Shown: positions 33,102 through 42,365, counted from the stretch's first letter. The stretch: 64,000 nucleotides of DNA from Rhizobium sp. EC-SD404 (GCF_902498825.1 NZ_LR701458.1:1-64000); one strand, 5' to 3'. A program made the numbers and translations. Notes: a model not told the origin generated them from the letters alone.

Positions 33102-33769
33102 TGGCCAGATCGGTTTCCGTTATCGTCGTCGACGATCACTCCATCTTCCGGGCCGGGGTGGTCCAATCGCTGTCGCTGGATCCGCAGATCCGCGTCGTTG
33201 CGGAAGGAAGCTCCGCCGACGAAGCCGAGGAACTGGCCGGAAGGCTGCGGCCCGATATAGCGCTCATCGACGTCTCCATGCCGGGAGGCGGCATCGAGGC
33301 CGCACGGGCGATCACGCGGATGGTGCCGGAAACCAAGGTGGTCATGTTGACCGTCTCTGAGAACGACGACGATGTTTTCGATGCGGTGGAGGCAGGTGCT
33401 ATCGGATACATCCTCAAGGGCACTTCCGCCCGCGACCTTATTTCCGCAGTCCAGAGTGTCGCCTCCGGCCAGACGCATATGGCGCCGAAGCTCGCCTTAG
33501 CGCTTTTGGCGCGAGCACGGCGGCGCGACCAGATCGATCCGCAATGGGTGGCGCTCGAAAGTCTGACGCCGCGCGAGCGCTCCGTACTCAGCCTCGTCGC
33601 CAGGGGGCTCAGCAACCGGGAAGTGGCGGCGACGCTTCAGGTCGGAGAAAAGGCGGTCAAATCCCATCTCACCGGCATTTTCGGCAAACTCAAGGTGCGC
33701 AATCGCACCGAAGCAAGCCTCATCGCCAAGGCCTACGAAAAGCAGATAGCCCAGTGGCACGCGGGCTGA
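33101..33769 (+). CDS. LuxR/NarL-family response regulator
   Basis: 222-aa two-domain regulator. The receiver domain at 1-120 carries the acidic pair Asp11-Asp12, the phosphoacceptor Asp57 in IALIDVSMPG and the lysine in YILKGTS. The C-terminal LuxR helix-turn-helix reads LTPRERSVLSLVARGLSNREVAATLQ, followed by VKSHLTGIFGKL. It is translationally coupled to the histidine kinase upstream and should be its cognate partner. Confidence 0.93.
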   Translation: MARSVSVIVVDDHSIFRAGVVQSLSLDPQIRVVAEGSSADEAEELAGRLRPDIALIDVSMPGGGIEAARAITRMVPETKVVMLTVSENDDDVFDAVEAGAIGYILKGTSARDLISAVQSVASGQTHMAPKLALALLARARRRDQIDPQWVALESLTPRERSVLSLVARGLSNREVAATLQVGEKAVKSHLTGIFGKLKVRNRTEASLIAKAYEKQIAQWHAG

Positions 33770-33790
33770 AGTCTGCGCGCCGTGCCCGGC

Positions 33791-34141
33791 TCAATGCCGC
33801 AGGATCTTCGTCATCGCCTTGCCCTTGGCCAGTTCGTCGATCAATTTGTCCAGATAGCGGATCTTCTGCATTAGCGGATCTTCGACCGCTTCCACACGCA
33901 CGCCGCAGACCACGCCGGTGATGAGCGTGCTGTTCGGATTGAAAGCGGGCGCCTGCGCAAAGAATGAGGTGAAGTCGGTTTCCAGTTCGATTTGCCTTTC
34001 CAGCCCGGCCTGGTCGTAACCGGTGAGCCAGCGGATCACCTGATCGACCTCATCCTTCGTGCGCTGCTTGCGTTCGGCCTTCTGCACGTAAAGCGGATAG
34101 ACCTTGGAAAACTTCATCGCAAAGACGCGGTCGTTGGACAT
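33791..34141 (-). CDS. DUF2200 family protein
   Basis: 116-aa cytoplasmic protein that matches the DUF2200 family in length and in its core: [21 protein letters not shown] near the start, [28 protein letters not shown] and [36 protein letters not shown] precedes the ATG at 34141. Its function is unknown. It stands alone, convergent with the response-regulator gene and downstream of the AraC gene on the same strand. Confidence 0.88.
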   Translation of the reverse strand: MSNDRVFAMKFSKVYPLYVQKAERKQRTKDEVDQVIRWLTGYDQAGLERQIELETDFTSFFAQAPAFNPNSTLITGVVCGVRVEAVEDPLMQKIRYLDKLIDELAKGKAMTKILRH

Positions 34142-34245
34142 CGACATTCCTCGTTCAGATGGCGCGGAGACCATGCGCGCCGGATGACGAACACCAGAAT
34201 AAACGGAAATCGACGACGAATGCACCCCCCAGTCGGCGAACGGGA

Positions 34246-35193
34246 TCAGGCGATGGCGCCGTTGAATTCATCCGCCGTCATTCCGGCAGGGATTGCAGCA
34301 GCATCGCGCGCGTAGCGGGCCGGGGAAACGCCGACGCCGCGCATGAAGGCGACGCTGAATGCGCTTGCCGACCGATAGCCCACCTGACGGGCGATCTCGC
34401 CGACGCTTCCCTCGCGCCTGCGCAACAGATCCTTGGCGAGCGCCAGGCGCCATGCCTTCAGGTACTCCATCGGCGCCATTCCCACCTCGTCCTGGAAGCG
34501 CTCATGGAATCCCGAGCGCGACAGGGCGGCTTCGCGTGCCAGTTCTGCGACCGTCCACCCACGTCCGGGCTTGGCATGCATGCTTCTGATCGCCACGGCC
34601 AGCCGATCGTCCGAAAGTCCGCGCAACAATCCAGGCGCGTCGCCAAGATCAGCGGCCGATCGCAGCGCCTCTATGAGGAGCACTTCCAGCAGATGCTGCA
34701 AAACCACGTCGCGCCCCGGCTTGTTGTCCACGGCCTCCTCACCAAGCAATTGCATCAGCATTGCGAGCCGATGCTCGCCTCGCACCACGACGAGTTCAGG
34801 CAGGAGCGACGACAGCAACGTCGCATCGTCTGATTGGAACATGCAGTAGCCGACCAGCGCCCGCATATCGATCGGGCCGTCGATGCTGCCGACCCTATAG
34901 CCGCCCCCGGGGAGGATGATGGGATCGACCACCATGTCGTTATCGGCGCTGGGGGCCTCGCTCCACATCATGAAGTCCCGGGCAGAGGGAATGAGGATGA
35001 AATCGCCTGCGTCGACGACCACTTCGCCATTTCTCGGATCGCTGTAACGCAGGCTGCCCATGATCACGGCGACATAGTAGGGATTGGGCGATTGCGTCCG
35101 TCGCACGCGCCAGGGACCAGAGCCGGTGACGCATTTCGAGAAGGGCGCGCCCGGTTGCAGCAGGCCGACGATTTGCGCGAGTGGATCCGCCAT
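34246..35193 (-). CDS. AraC-family regulator with N-terminal cupin domain
   Basis: 315-aa regulator. The N-terminal Cupin_6-type sensor spans about 10-180 ([27 protein letters not shown]). Two helix-turn-helix motifs lie at the C terminus: [21 protein letters not shown] and [34 protein letters not shown] 35193 (MADPLAQIV) is favoured over 35256 because an operator-like palindrome lies at 35195-35242. It is divergent from an SDR gene, the standard arrangement for this regulator class with its target. Confidence 0.88.
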   Translation of the reverse strand: MADPLAQIVGLLQPGAPFSKCVTGSGPWRVRRTQSPNPYYVAVIMGSLRYSDPRNGEVVVDAGDFILIPSARDFMMWSEAPSADNDMVVDPIILPGGGYRVGSIDGPIDMRALVGYCMFQSDDATLLSSLLPELVVVRGEHRLAMLMQLLGEEAVDNKPGRDVVLQHLLEVLLIEALRSAADLGDAPGLLRGLSDDRLAVAIRSMHAKPGRGWTVAELAREAALSRSGFHERFQDEVGMAPMEYLKAWRLALAKDLLRRREGSVGEIARQVGYRSASAFSVAFMRGVGVSPARYARDAAAIPAGMTADEFNGAIA

Positions 35194-35194
35194 T

Positions 35195-35242
35195 CTGGAC
35201 GCTTTCGAAAGTTTGCTGGACGTTTGAATATAGAACGTCCAG
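35195..35242. promoter_or_regulatory. Three-half-site operator between AraC and SDR genes
   Basis: CTGGACGTT (35216-35224) and AACGTCCAG (35234-35242) are a perfect nine-base inverted repeat with a nine-base spacer. A third copy, CTGGACG, sits at 35195-35201 in direct orientation, 21 bases from the first. Direct half-sites about 21 bases apart are typical of AraC-type binding. The position fits control of both divergent genes. Confidence 0.65.
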
Positions 35243-35289
35243 TCATCCGTGGCCATCTCCTGTTTTCCACTCAAGAACAGGACCTAGTC

Positions 35290-36048
35290 ATGACTGAGAA
35301 CAAGCGCATCGCACTCGTTACGGGTGCAAACCAGGGCATCGGGCTTCAGATCGCAAAAGACCTTGCCGCCGACGGCCTTACTGTCTTGCTCGCCTCGCGT
35401 AACCTCGACCGGGGCAACGCCGCGGCCGAGACGATCGATGGCGATGTCCACCCGATCCAGCTCGACGTGACCGAGGAGGCTTCGATCCGTTCAGCCGTCA
35501 AGCAGGTCGAGGACAAGTTCGGCCGCCTCGATATTCTCATCAATAACGCTGCCATTTCCCGCGCCAACGGCGAGCAGTCGGAAACGATGCAGGACTATAT
35601 CAAACGCTCGCGCGCGACGGTGATTGACGTCGATGAGGTGAGGACCATCTGGGAAACGAATGTCTTCGGCGTTCTCGCCGTCACTCAGGCATTCGTCCCC
35701 CTGCTGCGCAAATCGGAAGCCGCGCGCATCGTCAACGTGTCTAGCGGCCTCGGCTCGCTCGCAGTCAATGCCGCGCCCCATCCGCACCGTGCGACGTTCA
35801 ACCCCGGCTACGGCGCGTCGAAGACCGCACTGAACGCGATCACGTTGGCATTTGCCATCGACCTCGAGGCGGAGAACATCAAGGTCAACGCCGTCACCCC
35901 CGGTTACACCAGCACCGCGCTCAACAATTACGAAGGCAACGAAACCGTCGAGCAGGGGGCCGCTGAAGCCGTGCGCGTCGCGCTTCTCGGCAGCGACGGC
36001 CCTACGGGCACCTTTACGGGATCGGTCAACGAAGCCTATCCCTGGTGA
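35290..36048 (+). CDS. Short-chain dehydrogenase/reductase (classical SDR)
   Basis: 252-aa NAD(P)-dependent oxidoreductase. The cofactor motif TGANQGIG lies at residues about 11-18, NNAA at 84-87, the catalytic serine in VNVSSGLGSL, and the YGASK motif with active-site Tyr and Lys in NPGYGASKTALNAI. The C-terminal part resembles carbonyl-reductase-like plant/bacterial SDRs. It is controlled, probably, by the divergent AraC protein. Substrate unknown. Confidence 0.92.
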   Translation: MTENKRIALVTGANQGIGLQIAKDLAADGLTVLLASRNLDRGNAAAETIDGDVHPIQLDVTEEASIRSAVKQVEDKFGRLDILINNAAISRANGEQSETMQDYIKRSRATVIDVDEVRTIWETNVFGVLAVTQAFVPLLRKSEAARIVNVSSGLGSLAVNAAPHPHRATFNPGYGASKTALNAITLAFAIDLEAENIKVNAVTPGYTSTALNNYEGNETVEQGAAEAVRVALLGSDGPTGTFTGSVNEAYPW

Positions 36049-36107
36049 TCTCATCAGGATCCGCCGGCTCAAGGTCGGCGGATCGCTTTTGAATATCGGA
36101 GGGCAGC

Positions 36108-37121
36108 ATGCGGGTAGTGAAGGTCGCAATCGCCGGGCTGGGCGGCGTGGGGCGCGCCACGGCCGAACTGCTTCTGTCGCGGCGGGGACGGTATCGTGAG
36201 GTGTACGCGACCGATGTCCGCCTCGCGGCAGCCTGTGGCTCCCGGTCCGGTCGAGCCGATCCTGATGGACTCGAAGCGTCGGACCTGGATGCTCTCGAAG
36301 ATGGCCGGACGGGGCCGGATTTCATCGCAGCCAGTGGCGCGGACATCCTGATCGAGGCGGGACCGAGCGATTTCCGCACCGGAGGCCCTGGGCTTGTCTA
36401 CATCCACGCTTCCCTTTCAGCCGGCCTCGACACGATCGTGGTGTCGAAAGGTGCGCTCGTGCACAGCGGATCAGCGTTGCGCCAGCTCGCCAAGAGCACC
36501 GGCGCGACGCTGAAGTTGAGCGGCGCAGCTGCCTCGGCGCTGCCGACGATCGATCTCCTCGAACACAGTCTCAAGGGATGCAGGGTCGTCCGCGTCGAGG
36601 GGATACTCAACGCAACGACCAATTACCTGCTCGACGCAATGACCACACGGGGCATCGATTTCCACGAGGCGCTCCGCCAAGCGCAGGCCGGCGGGTTCGC
36701 CGAGGCCAATCCGAGCAACGACGTCGATGGCTGGGATACCGCCGCCAAGCTCGTCCTCATTGCCAATTTCGGTCTCGGAGCCGATCTGACCATGGAGGAC
36801 GTGCAAGTCGAAGGCATTGGATCGGTCACGATGGACCGCGTCCAGGCTTGGCGCGCCGATGGCGTCGTCCCGAAGCTCGTCGGTGAATTGAGTTGGCCGG
36901 ACGGTTTGCTGCGCGCCACCGTCGGGATCAGAACCTATCCCACAAAGGACCCGCTATCGCAGGTCGGCGGCAAGGACAAAGCGATCCGAATCCTAACGGA
37001 AGAGATGGGAGAAACGATCGCCATCGCATCAGGCAAGGAACCGATGGCCACCGCGGCGGCAGCGCTGAAGGATCTGGAGTCTCTCTTGGCAATGCGGGCT
37101 GCCGGGCCGTCGTCGGATTGA
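36108..37121 (+). CDS. Homoserine dehydrogenase-like oxidoreductase
   Basis: 337-aa protein with an N-terminal Rossmann fold (VKVAIAGLGGVGRATAELL) and the catalytic homoserine-dehydrogenase core: GILNATTNYLLDAM, then QAQAGGFAEANPSNDVDGWDTAAKLVLIAN. It lacks the C-terminal ACT domain of biosynthetic enzymes and is shorter than Hom. It stands beside SDR and AraC genes rather than thr genes, so a catabolic or specialised dehydrogenase is likely. The gene starts 59 bases after the SDR stop. Confidence 0.85.
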   Translation: MRVVKVAIAGLGGVGRATAELLLSRRGRYREVYATDVRLAAACGSRSGRADPDGLEASDLDALEDGRTGPDFIAASGADILIEAGPSDFRTGGPGLVYIHASLSAGLDTIVVSKGALVHSGSALRQLAKSTGATLKLSGAAASALPTIDLLEHSLKGCRVVRVEGILNATTNYLLDAMTTRGIDFHEALRQAQAGGFAEANPSNDVDGWDTAAKLVLIANFGLGADLTMEDVQVEGIGSVTMDRVQAWRADGVVPKLVGELSWPDGLLRATVGIRTYPTKDPLSQVGGKDKAIRILTEEMGETIAIASGKEPMATAAAALKDLESLLAMRAAGPSSD

Positions 37122-37125
37122 CCGA

Positions 37126-38043
37126 TTACATCGTGGCGGTTTGGCGGCGCGCGCCTGGTTCCGGCAAATGCGCTGCACGCAGCGAAGCGGCATCGCCGCT
37201 CGGCGTCAGGTTGAACAGGCGCCGATAATCGCGGTTGAACTGCGAGATGCTTTCATAGCCGACTTCGTATGCCACCGCCGAGATCGTATCGGCTGATGCC
37301 AGGCCACGACGCGCTTCCTGCAGGCGCACCCGCTTGTGGAATTGCACCGGCGTCATCGATGTCACCGCCTTGAAGTGACGGTGAAAGCTGGGGACGCTCA
37401 TGCTTGCCCGAGCGGCGAGATCGGGAATGCTGAGCGGTTCGGCGAAATTGTCTCTGATCCAGGCGGTCGCTCGTCCGATGCGCGCCGCGTGACCGTTTGC
37501 AAACGCGAGCTGGCTGAGCATAGGACCATGATCGCTGTGAAGCAGCCGCCACGTGATCTCGCGGAGGATCAGCGGCGCCATGACCGGGATGTCGCTCGGT
37601 CTATCGATGAGTGACAGCAATCGGATCAAAGGATCGATCAATTCCGGATCGAGCAGATGCTTGCTCGCAACCGACGTGACCGGCGTGTTGGCCGATACGT
37701 CGACCTGTTCGCGAAGAAGCTCCGCAACGGTCGAAGGGTCGATCTCGATATGGATCGCGAGATAGGGCGCTTCGGGGCTGGCTTCGGTGACCTGCGACGT
37801 GACCGGAACGTCGGCCGTGCACAGCAGGCTCTCGCCTGCCGCGTAGTGAAAGGGAATCTCGCCGACCATAAGTTCCTTGACACCCCGCGCCACCAACCCG
37901 AACGATGGCTGGTAGATCGAATGCGCTGGCTCGGTCGGCCGATCGGTACGGCCGACCTTGAGCCCGGTGATCGGGGTCACATAGTCGTGGCGCGCATGGC
38001 GCTCGATAAGCGCAAGAAGGTCCGAGAATATCGGTTTCATCAT
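37126..38043 (-). CDS. AraC-family regulator with AraC_N domain (YqhC-like)
   Basis: 305-aa regulator. The AraC-type N-terminal domain (AraC_N) contains SIYQPSFGLVARGVKELMVGE and YAAGESLLCTADVPVTSQV. The C-terminal helix-turn-helix pair reads LSIPDLAARASMSVPSFHRHFKAVTSMTPVQFHKRVRLQEAR, then ISQFNRDYRRLF. Either of two adjacent ATGs (38043 or 38040) could be used. It is divergent from a Gfo/Idh/MocA and an aldo/keto reductase gene. YqhC-like regulators often control such reductases. Confidence 0.9.
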   Translation of the reverse strand: MMKPIFSDLLALIERHARHDYVTPITGLKVGRTDRPTEPAHSIYQPSFGLVARGVKELMVGEIPFHYAAGESLLCTADVPVTSQVTEASPEAPYLAIHIEIDPSTVAELLREQVDVSANTPVTSVASKHLLDPELIDPLIRLLSLIDRPSDIPVMAPLILREITWRLLHSDHGPMLSQLAFANGHAARIGRATAWIRDNFAEPLSIPDLAARASMSVPSFHRHFKAVTSMTPVQFHKRVRLQEARRGLASADTISAVAYEVGYESISQFNRDYRRLFNLTPSGDAASLRAAHLPEPGARRQTATM

Positions 38044-38138
38044 GGTTGGAATGTCTCCGTCGCGCCTTGGTGTCAGGCCAACTCGTCCCAAGGGATGTGC
38101 GACCGACTGCCCAGTTCACCATCCAAAAATGTCGTGCG

Positions 38139-38257
38139 CTATGCAGATCCTATCAAGGGTATGCCCATTCCTCTCAAATCCCGGACTTGGATCAAGCCAA
38201 GAGTCGGGAGCATCTAAAATGAGAGAAGCAGGCAAGTCCTTGATAGGATCTGCATAG
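38139..38257. repeat. 20-bp perfect inverted repeat with 79-base spacer in a divergent regulatory region
   Basis: CTATGCAGATCCTATCAAGG at 38139-38158 is exactly inverted at 38238-38257. The spacer contains a smaller dyad, CTTGG-ATCAAG-CCAAG, near its centre. The element fills the middle of the 291-base gap between the AraC gene and the divergent reductase operon. It may be a pair of AraC sites spaced for looping, or a small inverted-repeat (MITE-like) insertion. No clear target-site duplication was found. The rest of the gap holds no gene. Confidence 0.6.
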
Positions 38258-38334
38258 GGTCGCCGCCGCCCTGTCACTAGGTTTCCAGCATCGCGCCGAT
38301 CCCAGGCGAACCGCATGAATGCTGGAGCAAAGAC

Positions 38335-39438
38335 ATGTCGAACAAGCAATTTCGCGTTGGTATCATCGGCGCAGACACCCAGGCCAGTTGGGCAGGCGCG
38401 TCACACGTGCCCGCTCTAGCGGCACAGCAGTCCCTTGTCCTTCACGCTGTGGCGACGCGGCGGGAAGAAAGCGCCAAGGCGGCAGCCGAGGCTTTCGGTG
38501 CGGAGCGCTGGTTTGCCGATCCGTACGCCATGATCCGGGACGACGACATCGATATCGTGACCGTTGCCGTCAAGGTGCCAGCGCACCGCGACCTTGTCAT
38601 GGCGGCGCTTGCGGCCGGCAAGGCCGTCTACAGTGAATCGCCGCTGGGCGCGACGCTCGTCGAAACCGAGGAAATGGCGTCGGCGGCAAAGGGCCTTCAC
38701 ACGGCGATCGGCCTGCAGGGGCGACACAACCCCGCCGTCCGCCGCGCCGCTGAAATTGTTGCCTCGGGTCGGCTCGGTCGGTTGATGTCGGCACGGGTGG
38801 GCGCGACCACCTTCGGCTATGGGCCTGAAGCGCCGAGCGTCTACGATTATTTCAACAAGGCCGCATCCGGCGCGAGCTTCATGACGATCACGACGGGTCA
38901 CGTTCTCGACGTCATCGAGGCGGTGCTCGGCACCATCACAGAAGTCGATGCGCGCACCGAACTGCTCTGGCCGCAGATCAGGATCGTGGATACGGGCGAA
39001 ATCTCGGTCCGCGAAATTCCCGATCATCTCGACCTCATCGCCAAGACGGCGAGCAACGCACCCGTCTCCGTGCAAGTTCTGGCAGGCGTATCGCCGGATC
39101 AGGCGAACTTCAGCTTCGAGGTTCGCGGATCCGAAGGTTGGCTGAAGCTCACTGGCAATCATCCCGCCGGTGTCCAGGTTGGCGACCTCAAGCTTGCATC
39201 CAGTCCCGAATTCGTTGAACCGGATGCGCCGGTGGCCTCCGGTTCGGGGCCGACGGCGGCCGACTTCTGGACCGGTGCATCGATCAATGTCGGTGAGGTC
39301 TATGCCGCGCTCGCCCGCGATCTGCTGGCTGGAACGTCCAAGACGCCCGGCTTTGCCCATGCCCTTCACAACAGCCGTCTCGTCGACACCGTCGAACGCG
39401 CTGCCAAGACCGGCCACCGTCAGAGCCTCGCGGCCTGA
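38335..39438 (+). CDS. Gfo/Idh/MocA-family oxidoreductase
   Basis: 367-aa NAD(P)-dependent oxidoreductase with an N-terminal Rossmann domain (FRVGIIGADTQASWAG) and the family's EKP-like motif here reading ESPLG near residue 101. The C-terminal alpha/beta domain spans about 140-330. The lysine usual at EKP is replaced by Ser, seen also in galactose-1-dehydrogenase-like fungal/bacterial members. It forms an operon with the aldo/keto reductase 31 bases downstream and is probably controlled by the divergent AraC protein. Confidence 0.87.
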   Translation: MSNKQFRVGIIGADTQASWAGASHVPALAAQQSLVLHAVATRREESAKAAAEAFGAERWFADPYAMIRDDDIDIVTVAVKVPAHRDLVMAALAAGKAVYSESPLGATLVETEEMASAAKGLHTAIGLQGRHNPAVRRAAEIVASGRLGRLMSARVGATTFGYGPEAPSVYDYFNKAASGASFMTITTGHVLDVIEAVLGTITEVDARTELLWPQIRIVDTGEISVREIPDHLDLIAKTASNAPVSVQVLAGVSPDQANFSFEVRGSEGWLKLTGNHPAGVQVGDLKLASSPEFVEPDAPVASGSGPTAADFWTGASINVGEVYAALARDLLAGTSKTPGFAHALHNSRLVDTVERAAKTGHRQSLAA

Positions 39439-39468
39439 TCGAGCCTTCATTTGAAAGCGAGAATTGAG

Positions 39469-40491
39469 ATGCGTATTCGAAAATTCGGAAGCAGTGGACT
39501 GTTCGTCTCCGAGCTCTGCTTCGGCACCATGACCTTCGGTGGAGAAGGCGGGATCTGGGGCAAGGTCGGACGATTGGGCCAAGGCGAGGCCGACACGCTC
39601 GTGGCGGCTGCGCTTGAAGCCGGGATCAATTTCTTCGATACGGCCAATGCCTATGCCGAGGGTCGCAGTGAAACCATTCTTGGGCAATCGTTGAAGAACC
39701 TCGGCATTGCGCGTGACGAAGTCATCATCTCCACCAAAGTCGCCTCATCCATGGGGCGGGGTCCGAACATGCATGGCGCGTCGCGTCATCATATCATCAG
39801 CCAAAGCCGCGCCAGCCTGAAACGGCTCGGTCTCGATCATGTAGACCTCTACAACATCCACGCCTTCGACCCCGCAACACCGATCGTGGAGACGCTCGAA
39901 GCCCTCGACACATTGGTTCGCGCAGGCGACGTGCGGTATATCGGCCTGTCCAACTGGGCAGCCTGGCAGATCATGAAGGCCATCGGAATCTCCGAAGCGC
40001 GGCAGCTGGCACCGATCACGTCGGTCCAGGCTTATTACACTCTTGTGGGCCGCGACCTGGAGCGCGAAATCGTCCCGCTTCTGCGATCGGAAAAACTGGG
40101 CCTGATGGTTTGGAGCCCGCTCGCCGGCGGCTATCTCACCGGCAAGTATTCCGGAGCGAACTCTGGAGAGGGCGGACGGCAGACCGAGCTGGATTTCCCA
40201 CCCATCGATCGCGTGCGCGGCGAGCCCCTGATCGAAATCCTGCGCGGGGTGGCGGACAAGCACGGGCGCACACCTGCGCAGATCGCCATCGCCTGGCTGC
40301 TGCACCAGAAGGTGGTCTCGACCGTGCTCATCGGTGCCAAGCGCGTCGAGCAACTGCGTGAAAACGTGGAGGCGACAACGGTCGTCCTCGATGACGAAGA
40401 CATGGCCGCTCTCGATGCCGTGAGCCGTCTGCCCGTCGAATATCCCCACTGGTTGTTGGATGGCGACAGCGATCGGGCGGTCACGGACTGA
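39469..40491 (+). CDS. Aldo/keto reductase
   Basis: 340-aa NADP-dependent TIM barrel. Motifs: LCFGTMTFGG at the start, FFDTANAYAEGRSE with catalytic Asp and Tyr, STKVASSMGRG with the Lys, and LYNIHAFDP with the His. The C-terminal cofactor region contains STVLIGAKRVEQLREN. ATG 39469 is used, since upstream residues are not family-like. It pairs with the Gfo/Idh/MocA gene. Confidence 0.9.
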   Translation: MRIRKFGSSGLFVSELCFGTMTFGGEGGIWGKVGRLGQGEADTLVAAALEAGINFFDTANAYAEGRSETILGQSLKNLGIARDEVIISTKVASSMGRGPNMHGASRHHIISQSRASLKRLGLDHVDLYNIHAFDPATPIVETLEALDTLVRAGDVRYIGLSNWAAWQIMKAIGISEARQLAPITSVQAYYTLVGRDLEREIVPLLRSEKLGLMVWSPLAGGYLTGKYSGANSGEGGRQTELDFPPIDRVRGEPLIEILRGVADKHGRTPAQIAIAWLLHQKVVSTVLIGAKRVEQLRENVEATTVVLDDEDMAALDAVSRLPVEYPHWLLDGDSDRAVTD

Positions 40492-40517
40492 GCGGCAAAT
40501 TCGGAGGTTATGCGGCT

Positions 40518-40548
40518 GATCCGGTGCGGTTTCCAACTGCGCCGGATC
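40518..40548 (+). terminator. Stem-loop downstream of the aldo/keto reductase
   Basis: GATCCGGTGC at 40518-40527 pairs with GCGCCGGATC at 40539-40548 with one G-U pair and an eleven-base loop. It stands 27 bases after the operon's stop codon. The following bases are only mildly T-rich, so it may terminate inefficiently or depend on Rho. The rest of the gap up to 40784 has no gene that I can support. Confidence 0.45.
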
Positions 40549-40784
40549 ATACTTGTACCCAGAGAGCATTGTGATCACCGCAGAACTGTCACTTTCGAAC
40601 GGAACACGAGGCTCAAGAATGACTTTCGTCCGAGGTCTTTCAGCGACCAGCGAAAACGAGCGTTGATGACGGGGCGCCATCGCCTGCAGGACATGCCATC
40701 GCGCTTCAGTGCTGGTCGTGCTGCCCCAGAACGAAACCCCTTCGCGCGCTGGAAGTTATCGACCGTCGGGCAGGGAGATCACGA

Positions 40785-41420
40785 ATGCCACTTCTCATCG
40801 ATTGCCCGGACGACGCCTTCGCCACGCTCCTTCTTGCTCACGGCGCGGGTGCGCCGATGGATTCCGATGCGATGAATTCAGTGACCGATGCCCTGATGCT
40901 TGCCGGCTTCAGGGTCGCGCGGTTCGAATTCGGCTACATGGCCGCCCGCCGGCAGGGTGCGCGCAAGCCGCCGCCGAAAGCCGACCTGCTCCAGGACGAG
41001 TACCGCCAGGCGGTGGCAGAGCTTAATTGCGGCGGCCCGCTTTTCATCGGCGGCAAGTCGATGGGCGGCCGCGTGGCGTCGATGGTTGCCGATGGGCTTC
41101 ATGATGCCGGTGTGGTCGCCGGGTTGTTGTGTCTCGGCTATCCCTTCCACCCCCCGGCGAAGCCTGAGCAACTGCGCACGGCCCATCTGGAACATCTCAA
41201 GACGCCGACGCTGATCTGCCAGGGCACGCGCGATCCCTTCGGCACGCGCGAGGAAGTCGGAACATACGCGCTCTCGGATCGCATCGAAATTCTCTGGCTC
41301 GAAGACGGCGACCACGATCTGAAGCCGCGCAAGAAGTTCTCCGGCTTCTCCGTTTCCGACCATCTTGCGACGCTCGCCCAAGCGACGCGGAACTGGGCAG
41401 AGCGTCTGCTGCGCCCATGA
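40785..41420 (+). CDS. Alpha/beta hydrolase of the KANL3/TEX30 family
   Basis: 211-aa small hydrolase. A LLLAHGAGAPMDSD oxyanion region lies near the N terminus and the nucleophile Ser in GGKSMGG near residue 88. The acid Asp lies in QGTRDPFG, and the base His in DGDHDLKPRK. These match the bacterial KANL3/TEX30 alpha/beta hydrolases of unknown substrate. AGGGAG precedes the ATG. It overlaps the exonuclease gene by 4 bp. Confidence 0.88.
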   Translation: MPLLIDCPDDAFATLLLAHGAGAPMDSDAMNSVTDALMLAGFRVARFEFGYMAARRQGARKPPPKADLLQDEYRQAVAELNCGGPLFIGGKSMGGRVASMVADGLHDAGVVAGLLCLGYPFHPPAKPEQLRTAHLEHLKTPTLICQGTRDPFGTREEVGTYALSDRIEILWLEDGDHDLKPRKKFSGFSVSDHLATLAQATRNWAERLLRP

Positions 41421-42193
41421 AGATCGCGACCTTCAACATCAATGCCATCAACAAGCGCCTGCCGAATCTCCTGTCATGGCTGGACGTTACGCGGCCGGAC
41501 ATCGTCTGCCTGCAGGAGCTCAAGGCGGAGCAGGGCGCCTTTCCGGAAGAGGCCATTTCCGAAGCCGGTTATGACGCTGTCTGGGTCGGCCAGCGCAGCT
41601 GGAACGGCGTCGCGATCCTGTCGCGGATCGGCCAGCCAGTCATGACCCGCGCGTCGCTCCCCGGGGATACATCCGACCTGCAGGCTCGGTACATCGAGGC
41701 TGCCGTCGCCGGCATTCTCGTCGCGTCGATCTACGCCCCCAACGGCAACCCGCAGCCCGGTCCGAAATTCGACTACAAGCTCGCCTGGCTGGAGAGGCTT
41801 GCAAAACATGCGACTTCGCTGCGCAAGACGGGCGCGCCTATCGTCCTCGCCGGCGACTACAACGTGGCGCCGACCGATCTCGATATCTATCCGACCAAAT
41901 CCTGGGACGACGACGCGTTGATCCATCCCGAAAGCCGCGCAGCGTTCAAGAAGCTCGTCGGCCGCAGCTGGACCGACGCGATGCGGCATCTTCATCCCGA
42001 CGAACGCATCTACACGTTCTGGCACTACAAGCGCATGCGCTGGCCGCGCGACGCCGGCCTGCGGCTCGACCATCTGCTGCTCAGCGCCAATCTGCGCGAC
42101 AGGCTCGAGGACGCAGGTATCGACAGGGATGTGCGAGGGCTGGATGGCGCGAGCGACCACGCACCCGCCTGGATCAGGCTCCGCCCGTCCTGA
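41417..42193 (+). CDS. xth: Exodeoxyribonuclease III
   Basis: 258-aa Mg-dependent AP endonuclease and 3'-5' exonuclease for base-excision repair. Motifs: MKIATFNINAINKRL with the catalytic-site Asn, CLQELKAEQ with the metal-binding Glu, IYAPNG, LAGDYNVAPTDLDIY with the catalytic Asp and Asn, and LDHLLLS then GASDHAP at the end with the Asp-His pair. Normal length for XthA of alphaproteobacteria. Coupled to the upstream hydrolase by ATGA. Confidence 0.95.
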   Translation: MKIATFNINAINKRLPNLLSWLDVTRPDIVCLQELKAEQGAFPEEAISEAGYDAVWVGQRSWNGVAILSRIGQPVMTRASLPGDTSDLQARYIEAAVAGILVASIYAPNGNPQPGPKFDYKLAWLERLAKHATSLRKTGAPIVLAGDYNVAPTDLDIYPTKSWDDDALIHPESRAAFKKLVGRSWTDAMRHLHPDERIYTFWHYKRMRWPRDAGLRLDHLLLSANLRDRLEDAGIDRDVRGLDGASDHAPAWIRLRPS

Positions 42194-42278
42194 GGCCGCG
42201 GTATGAATTCTCCGGTGTTCTGAAATCCGGCCATCTGATGACACGAGGTGCGGCCGAGCTTATTCATCCCAAGGCATA

Positions 42279-42297
42279 ATCAATCGGCAAGCTTGAT
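42279..42297. promoter_or_regulatory. Weak dyad upstream of the Rrf2 gene
   Basis: ATCAA and TTGAT flank a nine-base centre (TCGGCAAGC) about 70 bases before the Rrf2 start. The arms are short and chance is possible, but an Rrf2 protein would be expected to bind a dyad of this size. Nothing else was recognised in the 172-base gap. Confidence 0.25.
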
Positions 42298-42365
42298 ATC
42301 GAGAGAAAATGCCGATCTTTTTGTTAGGTTCGCATGTTCGCCATTGAGCCACGAGGCAGGGACGA

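Noticed and set aside
34834..35289. Upstream in-frame extension of the SDR gene
   Set aside because: It lies opposite the AraC gene and crosses the operator; SDR homology begins at MTENKRIALVTGANQGIG.
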